From contig CM051458.1 of assembly GCA_028274465.1 (NCBI GenBank), forward strand, positions 70,464,885 to 70,528,884: 64,000 nucleotides of DNA, read 5' to 3'. Position numbers and translations under genes: made by a program. Source of the stretch: Plantago ovata. Its lineage: Eukaryota > Streptophyta > Magnoliopsida > Lamiales > Plantaginaceae. Below the pieces are notes generated by a model, which saw only the letters and a list, made by a program, of their open reading frames with translations, did no database searches and was not told the DNA's origin. Numbering within the stretch: the stretch's first letter is position 1; each line of letters begins with the position of its first letter. Shown in pieces: positions 56,265 through 64,000 of this stretch.

Positions 56265-56504
56265 CAAGTATCTTTGTAGAAGATAGTTGAGGAACTATGT
56301 TGAAGTAGGGGTCGAGCAGAGCCTCGACTAGTAGCGGGCGAAAAAAGATTTCCGTATTCGCGCCTTGGTAACTTTCCCTCCTCCTATCTCTCCCCCCCCT
56401 TTTATAGGGTGCGAGAAGACGTTGCTCGGACCGTATGAAAAGAGGTATTTTGCTGGGAAAAGATCGGATCCGGGTAAGTATTCCTTAGTGGAATGGAATG
56501 ACTT

Positions 56505-56900
56505 CCTGCCGCTTTTTTGCTTGCAAAGTATCTCGCGGAGAGATACTTGTGTAAAAGGAATCTCGAGGAGAGATATAATCATGTTTTTGCTAGCAAAGTA
56601 TCTCGCGGAGAGATACTTGTGTAAAAGGAATGGAATGACTTCCTGCCGCTTTTTTGCTAGCAAAGAATCTCGCGGAGAGATACTTGTGTAAAAGGAATCT
56701 CGAGGAGAGATGTATTCATGTTTTTGCTAGCAAAGTATCTCGCGGAGAGATACTTGTGTAAAAGGAATGGAATGACTTCCTGCCGCTTTTTGCTAGCAAA
56801 GAATCTCGCGGAGAGATACTTGTGTAAAAGGAATGGAATGACTTCCTGCCGCTTTTTTGCTAGCAAAGAATCTCGCGGAGAGATACTTGTGTAAAAGGTA
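56505..56900. repeat. Tandem hairpin array in E (six units, 66-70 bp)
   Basis: Each unit has a hairpin with arms AAGTATCTC and GAGATACTT around GCGGA, at 56526, 56596, 56663, 56733, 56799 and 56866. The copies at 56663, 56799 and 56866 have AAGAATCTC in the left arm. All but the first unit also hold the perfect palindrome TTTGCTAGCAAA (or close), and there is a shared GGAATGGAATGACTTCC block. Confidence 0.88.
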
Positions 56901-57253
56901 AGAGGAATCCCGAGGAGGCAAGCTGCATGGGCGGCTCCTCGGTCCCCTGACACGTGGCCGTCGAGTTTCCGTAGTTCTGAGATTTTTCGCGATGTTGATC
57001 CGAGGAGGACAGATCATGGTCGTCGATCTGTCTCCGCTTGTCTCGAGTAGACTGATGCTCGCGCCGCGGATTTATTGTCGTGATTAGGTAATTCGTTCCG
57101 ACCTTGGGAACCGTGCCCGCTCCGGAGCGGGAGCGTGGAGGGTATAATCGGTAATTCGCCGGGCGGCTGAAATCTGGACCGTTGATCTTGGACACGTGGT
57201 CGGTCCGGATGGCGCGAGGACATGCGTCATTTCGTATCCCCGGGATACCCTTC
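56901..57253 (+). other. Promoter-side spacer of the E antisense gene
   Basis: GC-rich, no gene. It carries inverted GAGCGGGAG/CTCCGGAGC-like words near 57118-57135. Confidence 0.5.
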
Positions 57254-57261
57254 TATAAATA
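57254..57261 (+). promoter_or_regulatory. TATA box of the E antisense gene
   Basis: TATAAATA on the plus strand. The following 200 bases look like a plant 5' leader, ending at a strong donor at 57463. Confidence 0.7.
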
Positions 57262-57462
57262 GGTCAACACTCGGTCATTCCACACTTTTCGAAATCCGAA
57301 CATTCAGAGCAAATAAGAGAGAGCGAGGAACATTTGAGAGATCGACGAGCTTGAGTGATCGAGACCGTTTGTGAGCGAGGAGAGTTTCCGGCGTCCAGAA
57401 TTCTCTTTTCAGGCGAAGTTTTCGGCTTTTCCGGCTTCCAATCCTTTCCAACTTAACAACAA

Positions 57463-58112
57463 GTAAGTTTCCTTTACTCGTCTTGCGATTTCATGCTCTT
57501 AATCGCTTCTGTTTGGTTTGAATTCGCTGTTATTTGCTGCTTCCTTGCTTTTTCTCCTTTCGGCCTTTGCATGTTATCCCTTTTCTTTGATTTTTGCCTC
57601 CCAAAAATGTTGTAATCTGAGTAATGACCGGTAGATGACGCCTGAGAACGGCATTGGACCTAAAAACCAGTAAACGGACCTTTAAATGGAATTCACCGGC
57701 ATCGAATTGGACCAATTTGGCTTGTATGACCGTAGAAGTGGCTCCCCTTTCTTTACTGTATGCCCCTTGTAGCCTCCTCATTAGCGTACGGCTGTAGAAA
57801 TAGCTTTTAGGATGTTTTTCGGGTGGTTGGTCGCTCTTTGCTTTGTGTAACTGCATGTTCTCGCTCCTGTTTGGCTGTACATGCATGTCGTTACGCTGCT
57901 CGGTTTTTTACTCGTGTTTAGAGCGGTTGGTCGCTCCTTTGTATGCTCCTCGCTCTACTTTTGCTGTTAGTAGAGTAACTTCTTGATTCATTGCGTTCTT
58001 TTCTTTTTGAGATTTTTCTCCGTTCGGGAGGTCGAATCCTTAATGAACATACCTAAAAGGACCTCTCGGACTATAACAAACCATCCTAACTTCTTTCTTT
58101 GCCCACCTTTAG
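57463..58112 (+). other. 5'-UTR intron of the E antisense gene (650 nt)
   Basis: Donor CAACAA|GTAAGT and acceptor CCACCTTTAG|G, one base before the ATG at 58114. T-rich throughout. Confidence 0.7.
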
Positions 58113-58113
58113 G

Positions 58114-59901
58114 ATGTCCGAGAGGAGCGACGATAGCCAGAACATCTCGGCCGCCGGTGAGTATGGGAGCGACCATACTACGTCGCCCGATACGTCAGAC
58201 GTATCGGCGACCTTCCTGGATGAGACGATAGAGGAGGCTGTCGAGGAGCCTCAGCTCGAGCAGGGTGGCGAGCAGGCTGCCGAAGAAGATGAGGAGACCG
58301 AGAGTGAGGAGGACCTCTACGAGTTGGTGAGTAGAAAGAGGCGTCGTACCGAGGACGACGATTTTATCGACGACCGTACCGAGGCGGAAGGTGGTCCCCG
58401 CAACACCGGTGTATCTGCGGAGTTGATAACTCGCGCTGCCCAAGTCCACAGGCAAAATTAAGGGACAGCCGTTAACGTGGTCGCTCCTGAGATCCGGGTC
58501 GAGGAGATGGACGACACGGAGAGGCCGGAGTTGGCCTTGGCGTTGTATGAAGAGGGTGAGCACTCGGCGAAGCGCGGGAAGGCTTCGATACCCGTTCAAA
58601 TCATCGATAGTGATGATACGGATGATGAGAGCGAGGAGGACGATGAGGCGACGTCTCCTCGGACTAGTTCCCCTGTAAAGAGGGTTAGATTCCCTCCACA
58701 AACAGCTAGGAGAGCTGTAATCACGGACGAGGAGGAGGATGAAGTTCCTCTAACAATTGGAGACACTCATAGGAGTGAAGCTGGTCCGAGTACTAGGTCT
58801 CCTTCCTTCTCGGAGGGACAGAGGCGCGCGATCAAGGACGCAAAGAGGTTTGCGCGCGAGGAGGAGACTAGTTACCACACCATAGACCCGACCACCATAG
58901 ACTTTACATATCCGAGTGGGACTCGAGGACCCAACCCACTCGAGGAGCAGGAGTATGAGATGCGCCTTGCTCAGATGGCCGCTGACAAGAAAAAGGCGGA
59001 GCGCAGAGCGAGCAGGCCTTCTCGCTCCAGGGCTGCTAAATCGAAGAGGGCCAAGGTTGCCATGGAGCCAGAGCCAAAAACTACTAAGGCTGCTGAGAAG
59101 AAGTTCACCAAGAGTGCTCGCACGGTCGACCTCCCCGATCCTAATGGGGAGAAGAACGAGGACGGGATTATACCGACCACCTCTTCCACCGTCAAAATCG
59201 ACGAGATTCCCACACTTAGGTGGAAGTATTCTCTCCCCGAGAATAAGTTTGACATCCTCGTGCCCAAAGAGGATCAGACTTTTTATAATGCTCCACCTGG
59301 GTACATGGCCGTTCACTGCCTTAGCTTGGATCGTGGATGGATCCTCCCCTTCTGTGATGCTTTCCGCGATATCTTCAACACGTTGGGGATCGCTCCTTGG
59401 CAATTGGTGCCAAGTGCCTTTGGAACCCTCGTATGCTTTGGAGTCTTTTGCATGAAGAGGGGGATCGAGCTCAATTTCCATAACTTCAACCAGTTGTTCC
59501 GAGTCTCGATGAGCTCCGGGAACAAGTACTTCTACTACTTCAACGCTCGACCAGGCCTTGGGTTCATCATGGACGCTCCTAGCTCCTCGGGCTACAAGTG
59601 GTTCCACAGGTATTTCTACATCAGAAAGAGGAAGTTGCCTAACATGAGCGAGGAGGAGCTGGAGTGGGGAGTGCCCAAGCTGATGTTCAGAGGGAAGATC
59701 GCGGACAAGCATCCGTTGCCCGAGGAGTCCGATCCCTGGGTCGCTGAGCTCGAGGAGCAAAATCGGGGACCCCATCCCGAGAAGTACTTCTACTGGGGAC
59801 TGGTCCTTCAGCCGCTTCCTTACTTGGCGGGTCTTTCACCCTACGCGTACACAGGGTATATCGGGAACCGATATACCCGAAAAGTCCTCTTCGGTAACTA
59901 G
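58114..59901 (+). pseudogene. E antisense ORF, first coding part (putative gypsy-type transposon protein), one nonsense codon
   Basis: Starts MSERSDDSQNISAAGEYGSD, an acidic tail. TAA at 58459-58461 interrupts a frame that is otherwise open to 59901. A basic, nuclear-type patch is at about 58980-59060 (SRPSRSRAAKSKRAKVA). The folded core (GWILPFCDAFRDIFNTLGIA, then VCFGVFCMKRGIELNF and FYYFNARPGLGFIM) matches the 'putative gypsy type transposon' family (PF04195, from memory). The end may be spliced to 60042 (donor TTCG|GTAACT at 59895), but the frames do not join neatly. Not a transposase by any motif I can see; role unknown. Confidence 0.8.
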
Positions 59902-60041
59902 CTCCTCGAGCTTTTCTTTGCTTTTGTACTTGTAATTTTTTCTTTGCTTACTTCCTGTTGTGATGTGTCCTCGCTCTCTTGCTTTTCTCTTCGCTTTTTA
60001 CTACTCCTCGAGTTTACTAACTTGTGTTTATTCTTTTGCAG

Positions 60042-60496
60042 CTTATTGGTTCCAGTGGATCATGTCGAAGACCCTGGCCGCGAAGGAGGAACAAAGAAGG
60101 AAGCAAAGGCTCGCCAACAAACAGACTAAGATTCTCGGGTCTTTGAATTTGACCCCTCCCCGCAACGCCGCGCATCATCGGGATGCCTTGGTGCAGGAGG
60201 GACTCGCGACAAGAGAGAACCCTGTTGAGGCCATTAAAAGGGCCGAGGAGGAAGCCGCCGCGAAGAGGGCGAAGGAAGCAAAGGAGGCCGAGGAGGAGGC
60301 CTTGAACACGATCGAGGCGGAGAAGAGGCCGGAGAGGCCCGCCGCGAAGAGAGGAGCGAGGAAGCTCAACTTAGGGGGCAACAACGAGCCTGCCCGCAAG
60401 AAGGGTAAGGTGGCCGCTTCGGGGGATGAAGTGAAGCGGCTCATCCAGATAAGCGACCTTGATCGGGCGCACGAGCTCAGCCTGTGCTCGCTCCAG
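60042..60496 (+). CDS. E antisense gene, middle exon
   Basis: Preceded by TTCTTTTGCAG|CT. It contains an ATG at 60062 (MSKTLAAKEEQRRKQRLANK) and a long K/E/A-rich segment, probably coiled coil. It ends SLCSLQ|GTAACT. Either an internal exon or the start of a second ORF. Confidence 0.65.
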
Positions 60497-60579
60497 GTAA
60501 CTATCCTTAAACTTTTTGTTGTAGAATTTCTCTAAGTATAGAATTTTCTCTCCTCGCTAACATTGTTCTCTTTTTGCAG
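60497..60579 (+). other. Intron of the E antisense gene (83 nt)
   Basis: CTCCAG|GTAACT ... TTTTTGCAG|CTCG; phase 0, and both flanking frames fit. Confidence 0.8.
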
Positions 60580-61428
60580 CTCGAGAACTTGAAGGAGGCA
60601 TATGGCCATGTGGCTGCTGATCGCGCCGATATTGGGGTCGTCATCGAGGACCTCGAGAAGAAGCTGGCGGCCTCGGAGAAAAAGGCCAAGGTCTCGGAGA
60701 CTGAGGCCGGGAAGCTGAAGCTGAAGGTCGAGGAGCTTGAGAAGGAGCTCTCCCGAGAGAAGTCGAGGAGCAAGAGCTTCAAGGGCGCCTATGCTACTTT
60801 GTCCATTTGCATGGAAAAGTTCAAGGCAAGCGTCCTCTCCTTCCTCAAAGGGAGTCGACTTTCTGCTGCTCGCGACTTCATGTCGTCGGTTACATACAAG
60901 TTGGCCCTACGAGACGTACAAGTGGCCTCGCGCGAGGAGGGCTTCTTCTCGTGTGTTGGCCAACTAAAGAGGGTCAACATGCTTCCGGCGGACTTCGATC
61001 CCGACGACCGCGAGGACCTGCATCCCGGGCGACGCGAGGACCTGACTCCTTACCCAGATGAGGAGATTACCGAGGAGATGCACGAGGCGTGCGAGTTCGG
61101 TGAGCTGGTGACCGACCCAGAGGTACCTTATCCCAGCAAGCCAGCCTATCTTCCAGCCTGGGTGCCCGAGTGTCTAAGGAGCGGGATCATCTACCCGTTC
61201 GAGAAGGCCGCTCTCCGGAATGCCGCCTGGGTGAAGTTGAGCGATCCGGTCCTCGGGAGGGCTGCTGACTTTGTCGAGCCGGAGCTAACCATGTATCAAA
61301 AGGCAATCGAGGAGGCTCGAGCTCAGGAGCGCGACGACCCTGAAGGCCCAGAAGCGAGCACAGTTCGAGGAGGAGATGCCAGCGCGACCACCCCGGTCAC
61401 AGAATTCACAGACAGCCGTACACGCTAG
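60580..61428 (+). CDS. E antisense gene, last exon
   Basis: Coiled coil (DLEKKLAASEKKAKVSETEA, then VEELEKELSREKS), then a compact region (CMEKFKASVLSFLKGSRLSA, RDVQVASREEGFFSCVGQLK) and a proline-rich end (PAYLPAWVPE). Stop at 61426-61428. This architecture is usual for the C-terminus of the Tat-associated antisense ORF. Confidence 0.78.
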   Translation, partial: LENLKEAYGHVAADRADIGVVIEDLEKKLAASEKKAKVSETEAGKLKLKVEELEKELSREKSRSKSFKGAYATLSICMEKFKASVLSFLKGSRLSAARDFMSSVTYKLALRDVQVASREEGFFSCVGQLKRVNMLPADFDPDDREDLHPGRREDLTPYPDEEITEEMHEACEFGELVTDPEVPYPSKPAYLPAWVPECLRSGIIYPFEKAALRNAAWVKLSDPVLGRAADFVEPELTMYQKAIEEARAQERDDPEGPEASTVRGGDASATTPVTEFTDSRTR

Positions 61429-62224
61429 GATCGGGGAGCCTCCTTGAAGACCGAGTATGCTCGGGTCATGTTGTAATTTTTCCCTTATCAGTACTTGTTT
61501 TTATTTTCAAACAATCTTCATTCGGCCCTTTGTGGCGCTCCTCGCAACATCTATGTTTGTAACATAAATTTTCCTGTTGTTGTTTGTTTGCTACTCTTTT
61601 CCTTCAATAAAATGCAATGCTCTTCGATTTCTTTATACTTGTATTTTTCCAAATCCAATTTTTGTTATGACGTATAACTTGGATAGGGTAGTTGAACAAG
61701 TATAAAATAGAATCGAGAACCAATGTTCTTCGCTGCGAGCTCCTCGATCTATCGATGGTTCTCGATCATTTGGATCATTTGAGGAAATATTCTAAGTGTT
61801 TGAACTTAGAAAAATTTCTAAGTGTTGAGTTAGAAAGACTGGAAGTCTCTCTCCTCGATCACTTCCATCTACTCGCTTTTTCTTCTGTGAGTGGTTTCCT
61901 GATCGATCCTCTTATAGAGTTTAGAGCGCGGGGAGGGTTCCCCTTGATCATGGAAATCGAATAGCTTTTCTTAAAGTAAGCTTTCTCGATCGAGTAGTCT
62001 TATTTTTGAGTATAGTAGCTCTATACTTGCATATTTTCTTGTTGAAAGAGACATTGTATTGATTTGTCGGAAATGCAATTACAATGGGGGCTCTTCGGCT
62101 AGCTTGCTTACAGCAACTTTTTAACAAAAGCAAGGGGTGCCTCTCAACTTGGACCAGTGAGGAATCCTCCTCGATCATTGGACCTTCCACATAAGTTTTC
62201 AAAAAGCTTTTTCTCTTGACAACT
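61429..62224 (+). other. 3' untranslated region of the antisense gene and spacer to integrase
   Basis: AATAAA at 61606-61611 is a plausible plus-strand poly(A) signal. The remaining sequence is AT-rich; short frames here are probably not genes. The first ~590 bases recur at 63420-64000. Confidence 0.65.
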
Positions 62225-62964
62225 TCAAGCGTAGAATCTCTGGAGGTTAGAAGTATTCCATGGATTTTTCAATACCCTTCCCTCCATGTCTTGAAGACGA
62301 TAACTTCCGTTGGACCTTGCTTCAATTATCTTGTAGGGGCCTTCCCAATTGGGTTGCATCTTCCCCACTTTGCCCAAGATGTCTGCTCTTCGGAGTACTA
62401 GGTCTCCTACTTGGAAGTCTCTTTCTCTTACGCCTTTGTTGTAGGTCTTCGCGATGAGTGCTTGATATCTGAGGATATTGGCCAAAGCGTTGGTCCTCGC
62501 TTCACTGATTGTCTCGAGGTCGAAGAGTCTCTCTATATGACTGTCCTCGGGTTGATAGCCTTGGATTCTGAGGTTTTCCACCGCATTCTGCTGGTATGAC
62601 GCCTCGGACCCATAAACTAGCGAGAAGGGAGTCTCTCTTGTAGATGTCTTTGAAGTAGTGCGGTATGCCCACACCACTCCATCAAGCTCGTCGACCCAGT
62701 CCCTGTTGGTAGAACCTCTTCTGCAAGTTGTTGACGAGGCTTTTGTTGACGGCTTCTGTTTGCCCCATTGGATTGAGGATGTCCTACAGAGGTTATATCC
62801 TCCTCTCAATCTTCATTTCCTTGCACATTCATTGAATCTTTGCCACCAAAAATTGAGCACCATTATCCGATATGAGGACCCTTGGCAAGCCAAATCGACA
62901 CACGATGTTCCTCCACACGAAGTATCATCACTCTCTGCTCGGTGATGGTAGATACTGCTTCACT
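62225..62964 (-). pseudogene. E integrase, C-terminal part (Tat-type Ty3/gypsy)
   Basis: Reading from the gap leftward: GLPRVLISDNGAQF (second catalytic Asp in DNGAQF), a worn PQSNG motif, then WVDELDGVVWAYRTTSKTST and ETPFSLVYGSEA, and the C-terminal GPY/F region NWEGPYKI, ending SNLQRFYA. Frameshifts at about 62745 and 62715. No chromodomain. Minus strand, convergent to the antisense gene. Confidence 0.88.
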
Positions 62965-63064
62965 NNNNNNNNNNNNNNNNNNNNNNNNNNNNNNNNNNNN
63001 NNNNNNNNNNNNNNNNNNNNNNNNNNNNNNNNNNNNNNNNNNNNNNNNNNNNNNNNNNNNNNNN
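62965..63064. other. Assembly gap (100 N)
   Basis: Exactly 100 unknown bases; the conventional size for a gap of unknown length. Confidence 0.98.
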
Positions 63065-64000
63065 AAGATGCACGAGGCGTGCGAGTTCGGTGAGCTGGTG
63101 ACCGACCCAGAGGTACCTTATCCCAGCAAGCCAGCCTATCTTCCAGCCTGGGTGCCCGACGTGTCTAAGGAGCGGGATCATCTACCCGTTCGAGAAGGCC
63201 GCTCTCCGGAATGCCGCCTGGGTGAAGTTGAGCGATCGGTCCTCGGGAGGGCTGCTGACTTTGTCGAGCCAGAGCTAACCATGTATCAAAAGGCAATCGA
63301 GAGGCTCGAGCTCAGGGCGCGACGACCCTGAAGGCCCAGAAGCGAGCACAGTTCGAGGAGGAGATGCCAGCGCGACCACCCCGGTCACAGAATTCACAGA
63401 CAGCCGTACACGCTAGGATCGGGGAGCCTCCTTGAAGACCGAGTATGCTCGGGTCATGTTGTAATTTTTCCCTTATCAGTACTTGTTTTTATTTTCAAAC
63501 AATCTTCATTCGGCCCTTTGTGGCACTCCTCGCAACATCTATGTTTGTAACATAAATTTTCTGTTGTTGTTTGTTTGCTACTCTTTTCCTTCAATAAAAT
63601 GCAATGCTCTTCGATTTCTTTATACTTGTATTTTTTCCAAATCCAATTTTGTTATGACGTATAACTTGGATAGGGTAGTTGAACAAGTATAAAATAGAAT
63701 CGAGAACCAATGTTCTTCGCTGCGAGCTCCTCGATCTATCGATGGTTCTCGATCATTTGGATCATTTGAGGAAATATTCTAAGTGTTTGAACTTAGAAAA
63801 ATTTCTAAGTGTTGAGTTAGAAAGACTGGAAGTCTCTCTCCTCGATCACTTCCATCTACTCGCTTTTTCTTCTGTGAGTGGTTTCCTGATCGATCCTCTT
63901 ATAGAGTTTAGAGCGCGGGGAGGGTTCCCCTTGATCATGGAAATCGAATAGCTTTTCTTAAAGTAAGCTTTCTCGATCGAGTAGTCTTATTTTTGAGTAT
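63065..64000 (+). repeat. Second copy of 61076-62020 after the gap
   Basis: Repeats the end of the last exon of the antisense gene (MHEACEFGELVTDPEVPYP) and its 3' spacer at near identity. Differences are mostly single-base indels, for example near 63159, 63238, 63300 and 63317, which break the frame. It is either a misplaced duplicate contig end or a second element copy. Confidence 0.88.

Larger units (their letters stand above)
55621..64000 (-). mobile_element. E: Tat-type Ty3/gypsy element with an antisense gene, 3' part
   Basis: On the minus strand: integrase (62225-62964), then an antisense gene on the plus strand (57254-61611), a hairpin array (56505-56900), polypurine tract (56248-56264) and 3' LTR 55621-56247. 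The order integrase, antisense ORF, 3' LTR is known from Tat-lineage elements (Retand/Ogre group). The stretch after the N gap does not continue this order. Flank GTACC (55616-55620) is the possible duplication. Confidence 0.75.

Noticed and set aside
56505-56900. CRISPR-like array
   Set aside because: The sequence between hairpins is itself repeated, not unique spacers, and the DNA is of a plant.
58750-59775. 341-codon minus-strand frame opposite the E antisense gene
   Set aside because: The plus-strand frame has clear family motifs; the minus frame is a shadow produced by GC-rich codons.

Overview
The window is flowering-plant nuclear DNA, probably from a eudicot. It consists almost entirely of LTR retrotransposons, and I see no host gene with confidence. 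The evidence for a plant is: primer-binding sites matching tRNA-Asp and initiator tRNA-Met, Ty1/copia pol, Athila-type, Tekay/Del-type and Tat-type Ty3/gypsy genes, and GT-AG introns of 70 to 90 nt. Density, nesting and decay resemble pericentromeric or other gene-poor heterochromatin.

The layout is a nest of insertions around one plus-strand Ty1/copia element, called A here. A is visible as 26520-29878 (gag, protease, integrase), 36559-37350 (start of reverse transcriptase) and 42669-44014 (rest of RT, RNase H, tail). Inside A sit F (29879-36558, minus, gag-protease, duplication AGTTA), G (37351-42668, minus, gag remnant only, duplication GATAC) and B (from 44015). A's gag is broken on the left by an older minus-strand copia, H (5' LTR 25554-26519, decayed pol 20881-25536, 3' ORF 11580-13383). 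H is itself split by a Tekay/Del-type element T (13384-20875, duplication GTTGA) and by an Athila-type element E3 (4210-11373). E3 is interrupted by E2 (2375-4209), and E2 by L1 (1-2374, running off the left edge). On the right, B (44015-47189, minus copia) carries D (47190-47941, partial Athila-type LTR), which is broken by C (47942-55615, minus copia with an intron-bearing 3' ORF). C is broken by E (55621 to the end, minus-strand Tat-type gypsy with a plus-strand antisense gene).

Most elements are non-autonomous or broken. L1, E2, E3, F and G share LTR ends (TGATG...CATCA), a tRNA-Asp PBS, a polypurine tract and, where that region is present, 3' hairpins, but their gag proteins differ. They show no RT or integrase and must borrow these from an Athila-type partner outside the window. 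T keeps only gag.

The most unusual signals are: (1) tandem dyads beside the LTR TATA box that differ in sequence between Athila-type families while keeping spacing and symmetry; (2) extra ORFs in three unrelated lineages (E3, C, E) that look like complete small genes with promoter, introns and, in E, a poly(A) signal; (3) three consecutive in-frame introns of 75, 72 and 75 nt with mini-exons in C; (4) a tRNA-like Pol III promoter in the T LTRs; (5) a 67-70 bp hairpin array in E. A 100-N gap at 62965-63064 is followed by a near copy of the 3' part of E's antisense gene, which is probably an assembly artefact.
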